From the NCBI RefSeq assembly GCF_037975245.1, contig NC_092575.1, positions 27,811,841 to 27,875,840 on the forward strand: a stretch of DNA of 64,000 nucleotides, read 5' to 3'. Each line of letters starts with the position of its first letter. Position 1 is the first letter of the stretch. Made by a program: the position numbers and the translations under genes. Origin of the DNA: Apostichopus japonicus. Taxonomy: Eukaryota > Echinodermata > Holothuroidea > Aspidochirotida > Stichopodidae. Below, piece by piece: positions 14,464 to 25,034 of the stretch. Below the pieces are notes generated by a model that was not told the DNA's origin, did not search any database, and worked only from the letters and a program-made list of their open reading frames with translations.

Positions 14464-14737
14464 TTAGTTTTACTACGGGTTACAACCGTACATACGTGGG
14501 TGTCAAGGGTACCCCCACTTTCACTGAGTTGTTGTCCAGTAAGATTCCCCCCAGTATCTTCTACTGTACTTAATTCCGTTTCCTCTAAACGGAGGCAATA
14601 CCTATAATCTACGCACGGGCGTCGGGAAAGCGCATCTGCATTCCCGTGTTTACTTCCTGGACGGTGCTGAATTTCGTAGTTATAAGTGTCCAGCATTTCA
14701 AGCCATCGCGCAATCTGCCCCTCGGGTTGTTTAAAAT
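14460..14737 (-). pseudogene. Element A, RNase H C-terminus and RNase H-integrase linker
   Basis: The fragment starts around FKQPEGQIARWLEML and continues with the end-of-RNase-H signature GSKHGNADALSRRP, then a linker ending TRSKTK and a stop at the tRNA junction. This is the typical tail of a gypsy RNase H domain. The catalytic part of RNase H and the connection to reverse transcriptase (about 150 residues by comparison with element C) are absent. Sequence above 14737 does not look like pol. No integrase follows. Confidence 0.8.
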
Positions 14738-15168
14738 GAAAGTGGAACGATAGTGACAGAAAAAAATCTCTCATTTTCATATATAATGTAGTTTATATGT
14801 TACCAAGCAACATTTATTTTTAATTTTCCAAATAGCAGACCGGAAAGTTATAAAAAAGGGAATTAAAACATCGTTTTTTCGTCTCCGTAATTTAGGAATT
14901 TGCAAACACTGCAACGACCTTGAACAACCCTCAGGTCAGTGAATGACGTCACTGTGATGCTCTTTTTCTGTTGTGAACTGTTCAGTACGGAGCTGTGCGT
15001 GCATTTCGTGTCAGCATAACTGTTTTTCCCGGCGTAATGTTCAAGACATAAATAGATAATGAATATCATGGTGTTTCTTGATTTCTTCACCACGTGTTTA
15101 CAAGTTTTTTTTTTACGAAATTTGCGGCGATTTCGCAACGATTTCCCAATATCTGAAGAGGTAACTTA
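14738..15168. other. Unassigned 430-bp segment replacing part of element A pol
   Basis: This lies between the RNase H fragment and the left end of element B and has no resemblance to pol. A 91-residue open frame on the minus strand (14863-15138) is rich in Lys, Cys and Ser but I cannot assign it. About 450 bp of pol are missing at this place, so the segment probably came in with a deletion or template switch. It ends with AACTTA, and the TA at 15167-15168 borders element B. Confidence 0.5.
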
Positions 15169-15186
15169 TGGAACGCCAAAAGGGCA

Positions 15187-17180
15187 ATGTATTTTGTTGT
15201 CTCCTTTGATGTTGTCTCCTTCGATGCTGTTGTCTACTTTAATGTTGATGTTTACTTTGTGTTGTCTCATTTGATGTTGTTGTTTTCTTTGATGTTGTTG
15301 TCTACTTTTATACCGTTGTCTACTTCCATATTGTTGTCTCCTTTGATGCCGTTGCCTCCTTTAATGCCGTTGCCTCCTTTAATGCCATTGTCTACTTTAA
15401 TGTTGTTGTCTACTTCAATGTTGTTGTCTCCCTTAATGACGTTGTCTCCTTTAATGTTGTTGTCTCCCTTGATGCCGTTGTCTACTTTAATGTTGTTGTC
15501 TCCTTTGATGTTGTTGTCTCCTTTGATGCCGTTGCCTCCTTCAATGCCGTTGCCTCCTTTAATGCCATTGTCTACTTTAATGTTGTTGTCTACTTCAATG
15601 TTGTTGTCTCCCTTAATGACGTTGTCTCCTTTAATGTTGTTGTCTCCCTTGATGCCGTTGTCTACTTTAATGTTGTTGTCTCCTTTGATGTTGTTGTCTC
15701 CTTTGATGCCGTTGCCTCCTTCAATGCCGTTGCCTCCTTTAATGCCATTGTCTACTTTAATGTTGTTGTCTACTTCAATGTTGTTGTCTCCCTTAATGAC
15801 GTTGTCTCCTTTAATGTTGTTGTCTCCCTTGATGCCGTTGTCTACTTTAATGTTGTTGTCTCCTTTGATGTTGTTGTCTCCTTTGATGCCGTTGCCTCCT
15901 TTAATGCCGTTGCCTCCTTTAATGCCATTGTCTACTTTAATGCCATTGTCTACTTCAATGTTGTTGTCTCCCTTAATGACGTTGTCTACTTTAATGTTGT
16001 TGTCTCCCTTGATGCCGTTGTCTACTTTAATGTTGTTGTCTCCTTTGATGTTGTTGTCTCCTTTGATGCCGTTGCCTCCTTTAATGCCGTTGCCTCCTTT
16101 AATGCCATTGTCTACTTTAATGCCATTGTCTACTTTAATGTTGTTGTCTACTTCAATGTTGTTGTCTCCCTTAATGACGTTGTCTCCTTTAATGTTGTTG
16201 TCTCCCTTGATGCCGTTGTCTACTTTAATGTTGTTGTCTCCTTTGATGTTGTTGTCTCCTTTGATGCCGTTGCCTCCTTCAATGCCGTTGCCTCCTTTAA
16301 TGCCATTGTCTACTTTAATGTTGTTGTCTACTTCAATGTTGTTGTCTCCCTTAATGACGTTGTCTCCTTTAATGTTGTTGTCTCCCTTGATGCCGTTGTC
16401 TACTTTAATGTTGTTGTCTCCTTTGATGTTGTTGTCTCCTTTGATGCCGTTGCCTCCTTCAATGCCGTTGCCTCCTTTAATGCCATTGTCTACTTTAATG
16501 TTGTTGTCTACTTCAATGTTGTTGTCTCCCTTAATGCCGTTGTCTACTTCAATGTTGTTGTCTCCCTTAATGCCGTTGTCTCCTTTAATGTTGTTGTCTC
16601 CCTTGATGCCGTTGTCTCCCTTGATGCCGATGCCTCATTTAATGCTGTTGTTGTCTACTTCAATGTTGTTTTCTCCTCTGATGCCGTTGCCTCCTTTAAT
16701 GTTGTTGTCTCCTTTGATGCCGTTGCCTCCTTCAATGCCGTTGCCTCCTTTAATGCCATTGTCTACTTTAATGTTGTTGTCTACTTCAATGTTGTTGTCT
16801 CCCTTAATGACGTTGTCTCCTTTAATGTTGTTGTCTCCCTTGATGCCGTTGTCTACTTTAATGTTGTTGTCTCCTTTGATGCCGTTGCCTCCTTTAATGC
16901 CGTTGCGTCCTTTAATGCCGTTGTCTACTTTAATGTTGTTGTCTCCCTTAATGCCGTTGTCTACTTCAATGTTGTTGTCTCCCTTAATGCCGTTGTCTCC
17001 TTTAATGTTGTTGTCTCCCTTGATGCCGTTGTCTCCCTTGATGCCGATGCCTCATTTAATGCTGTTGTTGTCTACTTCAATGTTGTTTTCTCCTCTGATG
17101 CCGTTGCCTCCTTTAACGTTGTTGTCTACTTTGATGCCGTTGTCTCATTTGATGCCGTTGTCTACTTTGATGCTGACGGC
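15187..17180 (+). repeat. Element B left arm: 18-bp repeat with 180-bp higher-order unit
   Basis: Units are variants of TTGATGCCGTTGTCTCCT (18 bp). Ten variants form a 180-bp block that recurs nearly unchanged at 15421, 15601 and 15781, then with one 18-bp slip at 16141 and 16321. Because 18 is a multiple of three and the unit lacks stops in several frames, a 673-codon open frame spans the array (15187-17208), and other frames are also open. This is not evidence of a protein. Confidence 0.93.
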
Positions 17181-17478
17181 GCTGTTCACCAAAAGCAGTA
17201 TGGTATGACGTCAAAGTACGTAATATAGCGCGCATATATGGATTGATCAGTATGTACGTGCACATACATTTGCCCGTGACTACATTGCTTGGAAAAATAA
17301 AATCGCAATTCAAGGACATTAATATTAACAATTTCGAAGAAACAATAAACCATGCGCAAGATCGTGATACGTGGCGGAGGTTAATCACTGAGCATGTCGG
17401 ATAGACGAGACTCAACTTACTACTTACTACTACTACGTGCACATAAATGTGACGGCACTATCAAGTTCTAGCTAGATA
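17181..17478. other. Element B inner unique sequence, left
   Basis: Unique sequence between the left arm and MITE D. I see no gene, RNA or regulatory signal I can support. Short open frames here are not convincing. Confidence 0.5.
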
Positions 17479-18212
17479 GGCCCGGGCGCGAATAATTTTT
17501 TGCCAAACTGAACTGACACTGAAACTATTTCCTCGATTCTGATTGACTCTCAGCGAGCCAATAGGTTTCCGTACGTATAGGTTATAAGGCTATATACAAC
17601 TAGTTAACAAGTCAAAAGACACAGACATATCGTCAAATGCCTTTTTTGTGTACACTCACTGGCTGGCACACACTCGCTCGCCGTCTTCATGGCTACTACA
17701 TATTCGACTAGGCCTATCATGATTCATTGACTGAATACATTTGAATTTATGATTATAAAACTAAAAGTATTGTAACTCCGAATGTACACAAACACCTCGT
17801 GCATATGTACATCGGCTACATGTATACGATTACAAATGCACTGTGTTTTATTGTGTTGTATACTATACACAGTACAATAGGCTTCATTACATGTGTTGTG
17901 TTTAGAGAGGAGTCAAGCGAGTATACAAACGATCGAGGACTACCTATAATGGGCGCAGTAGTTGGGAACAGTTGCTTCATTGTGTTGAGGACACTTTATA
18001 CTTTCGTTCATATATACCTACCAAAAGTTTTGGAAAGTTGCTAATGTGAATATCTTGAATTTGTTCGTGTTGATCATACTGGTATCGACTGAGTATTGAG
18101 GGATCCGTGTTGAATACTTAAGTATATCACGTGCTCGCTGAGAGCCAATCAGAATCGAGGAAATAATTTCAGTGTCAGTTCAGTTTGGGAAAAAAATATT
18201 CGCGGCCCGGGC
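17479..18212. mobile_element. Element D: 734-bp TIR element (MITE) inside element B
   Basis: Terminal inverted repeats of about 80 bp (17479-17558 and 18133-18212) begin GGCCCGGGCGCGAAT or GCCCGGGCCGCGAAT and continue through CAAACTGAACTGACACTGAA and CTCGATTCTGATTG to CTCAGCGAGC. TA flanks both ends (17477-17478, 18213-18214). The interior has no transposase, so it is nonautonomous. The TA duplication is compatible with Tc1/mariner-type MITEs. Confidence 0.75.
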
Positions 18213-18214
18213 TA

Positions 18215-18414
18215 TGCTGACTTTATTACCCCTCTCTTCTAAAGTTGTCGATCACCAGTTGATTATACTCCAGTCTGGATAGAATTCCTTCCATACTTCT
18301 GAGCTGTTGTGAGAACCTTAATAACGGCAGTACAGGTGAAGCACGACAATAAGAAAACGCAGTAGGCCTAGGCCCTACATGTATTCTCGGCATATGCGAA
18401 TAGCGTGACTTTAC
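18215..18414. other. Element B unique sequence between MITE D and retrotransposon C
   Basis: About 200 bp that joins, after removing C, to 26781-26940. It contains a TAGGCCTAGGCC-type palindrome. No gene seen. Confidence 0.5.
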
Positions 18415-18418
18415 TACG

Positions 18419-19969
18419 TGTGAGGTAGTGCCCATTAGGCTACCGATTATTTACGTAATGTGCATGTTCTCTCTAGTATACTTTTGTTCTATTCGGCGTC
18501 CCATGTTCAGCGCTTGCGGTTTCGCTCAGTAAGCCCTGTTCGTTCTCTCTTTATTCTATTCATTACGAAATCACCTTGCTTTACGTTCAACGGCAGCCAT
18601 ATTGTATATTACTATTTTGTTCTCATTACCGTCATTTATTGAGAGATGTAGTTCATCAGCCAACATGTTAGAGGTAAATACTATCTTAACTGTATTTGAT
18701 ACTTTTCGTCTCTAATTAAGTAGTTTTGAAAGCGAGATTAGGCAAACTTTTCGTAGACCCACAGTCGGGCCTCGTAAACACTCGCTGTTCAAAGTGTGCA
18801 TACACTGTGCAACTTGTATTGTTCACCATATAGCTTCATTGTGTAAGGTACAGCGTGGTATTTCGTATAAACCCCGCAGATAGGCTGGTCTTTTTCAACT
18901 TAAATACATTTATCATCGGGCTTGTATCATGTAGATTTTATGTTCATTTTGTGGAGCAGATCCTTAAGATCATTATTGGATAACGTTGTATGAGCATTAT
19001 TGTTTTATTAACGGCAAAGGTTAAGTTAAGTAAAAGTATTTAAGACTGGGCCCTTTGTTTCGTTACTGGCCCAATATTATGTAAATATTGTATATATCGC
19101 TGACACGATTTCAGGTTAGCGCCCTCTTTTTGTAATTAAGATGGCGGCGCCCATGTGCGTTACACCAATGTACCGTATGGAGTTGTTTAGGCCTGAAGTT
19201 GTAACTGGTCTATTATACTAGAAGTTTTGCTTGTATTTTAGCTTGTATTGATATTACTCTCATGTTTATTTTATATTCTTTTATCTTATTTTATTGTTTT
19301 CTATTTTATATTCTTTTCTCTTATTTTATTGTTTTCTTAACCTATTTGCCTGGTCTATATAGCCAATAGCCTAGGGCTTAATTACTTACCTCTATGGGTT
19401 ATATTATTATCTCATAAGGAAATGTACTGGTTTAATTGTATGTTGGTTAAAGCCACCTGTTTTCTATATTTATCAAAGACTGTTTCACGATTACGATGAA
19501 GGTTATACTTGTTGTAGTATAGAGATTGTTGGGCAGACGTGTCCTTGGATTTAAATATCCCTCTCTCATTGGTTAGTTGAGCGAAACTATGTTAACCTGA
19601 CCCAAAATGGTCGCAGTTTAATGTATTGGTATTAGGTTTAACATAGGGTGTAGGCTTAAATGTCAGCCCTATTCAGTATAATTTTCTGCTATTGTTAGAG
19701 TTGCCTAATGGATATGTAAGAGTTCAGGTCATACAGTTACCAGTCATTTTTGTAAGATGTCTTGCCCATATATTTTCTTATTTTATATTTATTAGTTTTG
19801 TTCTTCCTTTTTATTTTGCAGTAGTTTACTCATCTCCAAGAGTAGATATTATCCACCGCCCTCTTACCATGCTTAAACATAACCCCCAATAAAGTTGCCA
19901 CCACGTACGGAGAAGTACGGAATCTATTTGATTTGTTTTGTTTGTTCTTCCTTACTCTCTGTCATTACA
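18419..19969 (+). repeat. Element C 5' LTR (1551 bp)
   Basis: Starts TGTGAGGTAG and ends CATTACA. A polyadenylation signal AATAAA lies at 19888-19893, near the 3' end, consistent with an R/U5 boundary shortly after it. The short open frames inside (18460-18642, 19692-19892) recur identically in the 3' LTR and are not genes. Confidence 0.95.
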
Positions 19970-19972
19970 TTT

Positions 19973-19990
19973 TGGTGTCAGAAGTGGGAT
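19973..19990 (+). promoter_or_regulatory. Element C primer-binding site
   Basis: TGGTGTCAGAAGTGGGAT begins three bases after the LTR end. Its start TGG fits pairing with a tRNA CCA end. The primer tRNA cannot be named from this alone. Confidence 0.7.
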
Positions 19991-20043
19991 AGGCAATACT
20001 ATTTTTAAAATCTAAAACGGCATAAAAGGGCGGTGGATATAAA

Positions 20044-20994
20044 ATGCCTAGATCAGCGATGAAAGACCTGCAGCGTCAGCTGGATGCTCTTGCAGAAAGT
20101 CTTGAGCATGAGAAGGCCAAGAGGGAGGAAAAACTGGCGGAACGGGAGGCTCCGAACACTGTCTATGTGCTAGAGAAGGAGAGGAAGATAAGAGCATTTT
20201 CCGGTACTGAGGGACCATCAGTGAGCAGCTTTCGGGAAGACATCCAAGCCGCACTGAAAGTACGAAGGTTATCCGATACCGATGCTGCAGACTTTATATT
20301 GGCCCACCTGGAGGGAGCAGCCAGGCAGGAAATGCGGCATCAACCATCAGAAGTGACCTTGGACCCAGACCTGATCCTTCAGAAGTTGTCGGACACATTT
20401 GGGGACCGCCGTACCCTTGGCTCCCTAATGAGAGAAATGTGCAACAAAGTCCAACGAGAGGAGGAGACGATTGCAGAGTTTGCATTTAAACTCATGTCTC
20501 TAGCAGACCAATTAAAGAAAGTACCTGGTGCCCCTGATGCGGAACAAGCCATCAAGGAGCAGTTTCGAGATGGGCTGCTTGACGGAGTGTTGCGGCGTGA
20601 AATTAAGAAGGCCTTGATACAAGATCCTGACGTGTCTTTTATTAAGTTGAGAGACTGGGCCCTTGATATGGCAGAAGAGGATCGTGACCTCCCCAGAAGA
20701 CGTGTACGAAAGCCTGTGAGTGCCGTCGAGGCAGACACCACTCAAATCACGAAAGCCCTGGTCGATTTGACAACTGCTGTAAAAAGCCAGGCTGAGGTGA
20801 TGGAAGCCCTGCAGATCCAACAGTCAGGCATATTATCACGACTTGACAAGCTGGAGGCACAGAACACCCGACCTGCCCGCATCCCGAAGAAGGATCTGAG
20901 GTGCCATCGATGCCAAAAGATAGGTCATTTGGCGAGGGAATGCCGCAGCCCAGCACCTCTGTCACCTGCCGTCACTCAACATCAGGAAAACTAG
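20044..20994 (+). CDS. gag: Element C Gag polyprotein
   Basis: 316 residues, starting at the ATG 54 bp after the primer-binding site. Residues 1-40 are a charged, heptad-like helix (LQRQLDALAESLEHEKAK). Residues 50-230 form the Retrotrans_gag capsid region (IRAFSGTEG, DFILAHLEGAARQEM, LMREMCNKVQREEETIAEFA). A single CCHC zinc knuckle CHRCQKIGHLAREC lies near residue 290. It forms the particle and packages the RNA. The stop TAG is preceded by GGAAAAC at 20985-20991, and the pol frame (-1) is already open there. Length is normal for a compact gypsy Gag and much shorter than that of element A. Confidence 0.93.
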   Translation: MPRSAMKDLQRQLDALAESLEHEKAKREEKLAEREAPNTVYVLEKERKIRAFSGTEGPSVSSFREDIQAALKVRRLSDTDAADFILAHLEGAARQEMRHQPSEVTLDPDLILQKLSDTFGDRRTLGSLMREMCNKVQREEETIAEFAFKLMSLADQLKKVPGAPDAEQAIKEQFRDGLLDGVLRREIKKALIQDPDVSFIKLRDWALDMAEEDRDLPRRRVRKPVSAVEADTTQITKALVDLTTAVKSQAEVMEALQIQQSGILSRLDKLEAQNTRPARIPKKDLRCHRCQKIGHLARECRSPAPLSPAVTQHQEN

Positions 20995-23900
20995 AAACAT
21001 CCAGCACAGTGAGCCATGTTCTGGGTGAGATTGTAACAGAGACGCAAGGGGGCTCAACAGATTTCTATTCATCTATTGTTGGGGAGCGACCTACTACCAC
21101 TGTGCTGATGAATGGCTCTCGGATTAAGGCAGTTATTGATACGGGTTCAGCTGTAACACTTCTATCCAAGGCTCATTTCTTGACCTTGTTTGCAGGGAAG
21201 TCACTAGTAGAATTAAGGTGGCTTGGGTTAAAGGCAGTCAATCAAACAAGGATTCCCTTCTTGGGATATTTTGAGATAGATGTAGAAGTTGGTGGCGAAG
21301 TGATACCCAACCGTGGTATTCTGGTGGTTGAAGATGATCAAGACCCTCCATTGTTACTGGGCATGAATATCATCCACCGAATGTCAGGAGAAGTTCTTGT
21401 TGACATGCTTGGGTACAAAATGGATGAGTCGATGCTGTCGAAGCCAGTCTCTACTTTGGCACGGATACCTGGGAAAAACAAAGTTAAGTTGCCAGCAAGA
21501 TCAGTCCAGGTGGTTAATGTCTCCTGTCCTGTGCATGCGTCGGCAACAGAAGTGGTAATAGAACCAGTCAGCCAACTGCCGAAGGGAGTTTCTGTAGGCG
21601 CAACTCTGACAGTTGGTACAAATAGACTTCATCTTCAAGTCATGAATCTTACCGATGAAGACATTTGGCTGGAACCTAGGACACCTCTAGGAATTATCCA
21701 GTCTCCATCCTTTGTTGAAGACGGTCTTGTCACTGGGGAGAAAGCTGAAATTCAAGTAAACCAGATCACCACAGAAACACCTTCATTCCATGAGACTGCT
21801 ATACCTTTTACCCTATCACCAAGTTTGACCCCAACTCAACGACAGCAGGCAGTTGACTTGATCAACAGAAATCAGGACATATTTGCTTATTCTGATGACC
21901 AGCTGGGTTTTGCTGAAGGAGTCACACATAAGATCAACACTATAGATGACATTCCAGTTAAGCAGCCTCACCGACGGATTCCACCTTCACAATGGGAAGA
22001 GGTCAAGGAACATATCCGGAAGTTGCTAGATAATGGGGTCATAAGGCCGAGTACCAGTCCGTACGCATCGCCGATTGTGTTAGTCCGCAAGTCTGACGGC
22101 AGTCTTCGTCTTTGTGTTGACTACCGCAAACTTAATATGAAGACTATTAAGGATGCCTATCCGATTCCCAGAATAGATGAGTCAATCGATGCTTTACATG
22201 GAACGAAGTGGTTTTCTACCATCGACCTTCTTTCAGGGTATCATCAAGTTGCCATGGAAGAGGCTGATAAACATAAGACAAGTTTTACAACACCATTTGG
22301 TTTGTATGAATATAATCGGATGCCATTCGGTCTGTCAAACGCTCCTGGTACCTTTCAACGGTTAATGCAGGCTTGTCTACATGACCAATTCTTCACCTCT
22401 GTGCTTTGCTACCTCGACGACATCCTGGTGTTTTCCAAGTCCTTTGATGATCATCTGGTCAATTTACAAAGAGTATTCGATAGACTCCGGCAACAAGGCC
22501 TGAAAATAAAACCATCGAAGTGCACCTTCTTCCAGTCTGAAGTGAAGTATCTGGGTCATCGAGTAACTGCGGATGGAGTAAGACCAGATCCTGACAAGGT
22601 TCAAGCCGTTAAGAATTGGCCTGAGCCACAGAATGTGAAGGATCTACGATCGTTTCTGGGATTTTGCTCCTTTTACCGACGGTTTGTCGTAGATTTCGCC
22701 AAGACGGCAAAGCCACTCCATGCACTGGTGTCCACTAGCCTACAAAATCAACGTGCTAAGAAAGAAACACCGTTTCTCTGGACAAACGAGCATCAGATTG
22801 CATTCCAAGAACTGAAGGATAAGATGTGCCGACAGGTTGTGTTAGCTTATGCTGACTACTCACAACCATTTGAAGTTGAAATTGATGCGTCACTCCAAGG
22901 TTTGGGTGCTGTCCTATTGCAACGCCAGGATGGACAACGAAAGGTCATAGCCTTTGCCAGCAGAACTCTCCGAGGTGCAGAGAGAAATATGCAGAAGTAT
23001 TCCAGTTTCAAGTTAGAACTGCTTGGTCTGAAATGGGCAGTAACCGAGAAGTTTCGGGAATACTTGCTGGGCAACAAGTTCATCGTCTACACGGACAATA
23101 ACCCCTTAGCTCACTTGGATAATGCTAAACTTGATGCAGCATCACAACGATGGGTAGGAGCTCTTGCTTCATTCGATTTCACTCCCAAGTACAAACCAGG
23201 AAGGTTGAACACTGGAGCCGATGCCCTGTCCAGACGCCCACATGTGCCACAGCCTGATGTAACCTTGAGTGAACTTGGTCAAGGAGTAGGACTAACAGTT
23301 GTTCCTGCAGAATTGATTGAGGCAATTTCCAAGCCAAATGTGGAAGTGAGTGTCAATCAAGTGAATGCCGTGAAGACATCACCTTTGGTGTTCCCATCCT
23401 ACACCAAGGACCAACTAAGAAATTTCCAACAGAACGATCCAGTAATTAGAAAGTTCTACACTTTCTGGTTGACCAAGAAGAAACCGTCAGTTGAAGAACG
23501 AGTAAAACATAGTGAGATGTCCCTACTTGTGAAGCAGTGGGAGAAAATTCAAGAGTATGAAGGACTCTTGTATCGGTCTATAGAAGATGGGAAGAAACTG
23601 CAGTTAATTCTTCCAAAAGTTCTCCAAGAAGAAGTGCTATTTGCCTGTCATGACCAATGCGGACACCAAGGGTACAAAAGGACATTGTCACTCATCCAAG
23701 ATCGGTGCTACTGGCCAAAATTTTCCCAAGACGTAGCCTCCTATTGTGAAAGGTGTAACGAGTGCACACGGTGCAAAAGGCCACCCAAGATCAGAGAACC
23801 ACTGAAGAGCATGATGGCAACCAGGCCAAACGAAATCCTTGCTATAGATTTCACCACCATTGAGAAAGACACAAGAGGCAAGGAAAACATACTTGTGATG

Positions 23901-25034
23901 ACCGATGTCTTTTCCAAGTTTACGCAGGCTATACCTACATCTAACCAGACTGCGGAGACAACTGCTAAGGTATTAGTTCGGAACTGGTTCCTTTTGTATG
24001 GACCACCAAAGAGACTCCACTCTGACCAGGGCCGAAATTTTGAATCGTCCCTTATACAATGCCTATGTAAAGTGTATGGGGTCAACAAGAGCCGAACAAC
24101 ACCCTACCATCCTGAAGGCAACGGCCAAGCAGAGCGGTTCAACAGAACTCTGCATGATCTTCTGAAGACTCTACCGCCAAACAAGAAGCGCCGTTGGTCA
24201 GACCATCTCCCAGAAGTCCTGTATGCTTATAATTCCACACCACACACTTCCACAAGTCTGTCTCCTTTCTTCTTGATGTTTGGAAGGGATCCAATCCTTC
24301 CAGTAGATTACCTGCTGGGGCGTGTAGATTCTCCATCTGACTCAGACGACACGGATCCCATTGCTAGCTGGGTGACGTCACACACCGAGAATTTACAGAT
24401 GGCGTTCAGGAAAGCAGGGGAGCAGATGTCTTTGGAAGCAGAGGCTCGTAAAACCCAGTATGACAAGAAGGCCAAATCGCATCCAATAACTCTTGGAACC
24501 AGGGTATACCTGAAAAACCATCCCCGTGGAATGCACAAGATAGCAGATGAATGGGGTTCCACAGTCTTTAAAGTGGTCTCTCGCCCCAATGCAGGTTCTG
24601 TGTACGTCATCGAACCGGCCGATGGTAGTGGTGGACAACGAACGGTACACCGGCGGGAAATACGGACATGCCCACAGCTGATAGACGTACCTGTTGCTGT
24701 CTTCAAACCCGTTGCCCCAGCTCAGTGTGATCGGGAAAGAGAGTCTTCCAGTGACTCTAGTAGTGACGAGGATTATGGTTTCCGTCGACGCTTTGAAGGT
24801 GCCCTAACGAGACGTAAGCAATCAACCAGTGATGACTCTGATTCATGGTCTGATGACAGCGAGGTCACCCAACCACTACGTCGCAGTGCTCGAGTCACCA
24901 GAGGGTTTCACTCTAACATCAGCCACCTGCCAAGAAGTATCAGCAGTGTGACAAATAGTACCTTGTATGATAGTAAGTTATCAGATTTGTGTCGGCAAAC
25001 CCAAAATTTGCTGGAGCGTGTCAAACGTTGTTAG
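20901..25034 (+). CDS. pol: Element C Pol polyprotein (protease, RT, RNase H, integrase)
   Basis: 1377 codons from the first in-frame ATG. Real translation most likely enters by -1 frameshift near 20985, because the frame overlaps gag by 94 bp. Domains in order: protease with VIDTGS near residue 75; reverse transcriptase about 350-610 with YLDDILVF active site; RNase H about 650-780 (EIDASLQGLGAVL, ending LNTGADALSRRP); integrase zinc finger with HxxxH and CxxC near 900-950 (CGHQGYKR, CERCNECTRCK); integrase core with D, D and E in LAIDFT, HSDQGRNFES and HPEGNGQAERFNRT; then a C-terminal domain and a Ser/Asp-rich tail. All catalytic motifs are present and no stop interrupts, so this copy could be active. 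Confidence 0.95.
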   Translation: MPSMPKDRSFGEGMPQPSTSVTCRHSTSGKLETSSTVSHVLGEIVTETQGGSTDFYSSIVGERPTTTVLMNGSRIKAVIDTGSAVTLLSKAHFLTLFAGKSLVELRWLGLKAVNQTRIPFLGYFEIDVEVGGEVIPNRGILVVEDDQDPPLLLGMNIIHRMSGEVLVDMLGYKMDESMLSKPVSTLARIPGKNKVKLPARSVQVVNVSCPVHASATEVVIEPVSQLPKGVSVGATLTVGTNRLHLQVMNLTDEDIWLEPRTPLGIIQSPSFVEDGLVTGEKAEIQVNQITTETPSFHETAIPFTLSPSLTPTQRQQAVDLINRNQDIFAYSDDQLGFAEGVTHKINTIDDIPVKQPHRRIPPSQWEEVKEHIRKLLDNGVIRPSTSPYASPIVLVRKSDGSLRLCVDYRKLNMKTIKDAYPIPRIDESIDALHGTKWFSTIDLLSGYHQVAMEEADKHKTSFTTPFGLYEYNRMPFGLSNAPGTFQRLMQACLHDQFFTSVLCYLDDILVFSKSFDDHLVNLQRVFDRLRQQGLKIKPSKCTFFQSEVKYLGHRVTADGVRPDPDKVQAVKNWPEPQNVKDLRSFLGFCSFYRRFVVDFAKTAKPLHALVSTSLQNQRAKKETPFLWTNEHQIAFQELKDKMCRQVVLAYADYSQPFEVEIDASLQGLGAVLLQRQDGQRKVIAFASRTLRGAERNMQKYSSFKLELLGLKWAVTEKFREYLLGNKFIVYTDNNPLAHLDNAKLDAASQRWVGALASFDFTPKYKPGRLNTGADALSRRPHVPQPDVTLSELGQGVGLTVVPAELIEAISKPNVEVSVNQVNAVKTSPLVFPSYTKDQLRNFQQNDPVIRKFYTFWLTKKKPSVEERVKHSEMSLLVKQWEKIQEYEGLLYRSIEDGKKLQLILPKVLQEEVLFACHDQCGHQGYKRTLSLIQDRCYWPKFSQDVASYCERCNECTRCKRPPKIREPLKSMMATRPNEILAIDFTTIEKDTRGKENILVMTDVFSKFTQAIPTSNQTAETTAKVLVRNWFLLYGPPKRLHSDQGRNFESSLIQCLCKVYGVNKSRTTPYHPEGNGQAERFNRTLHDLLKTLPPNKKRRWSDHLPEVLYAYNSTPHTSTSLSPFFLMFGRDPILPVDYLLGRVDSPSDSDDTDPIASWVTSHTENLQMAFRKAGEQMSLEAEARKTQYDKKAKSHPITLGTRVYLKNHPRGMHKIADEWGSTVFKVVSRPNAGSVYVIEPADGSGGQRTVHRREIRTCPQLIDVPVAVFKPVAPAQCDRERESSSDSSSDEDYGFRRRFEGALTRRKQSTSDDSDSWSDDSEVTQPLRRSARVTRGFHSNISHLPRSISSVTNSTLYDSKLSDLCRQTQNLLERVKRC

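Noticed and set aside
14863-15138. Possible THAP-type zinc finger (CSVCKFLNYGDEKTMF)
   Set aside because: Too short, and the required Cys/His spacing does not continue.
15187-17208. 673-codon open frame that looks like a repetitive hydrophobic protein
   Set aside because: The 18-bp unit lacks stops in several frames on both strands, so length is not evidence. There is no start context and no non-repeat domain.
18460-18642. Short ORFs in the LTRs of element C
   Set aside because: Found identically in both LTRs and without features.
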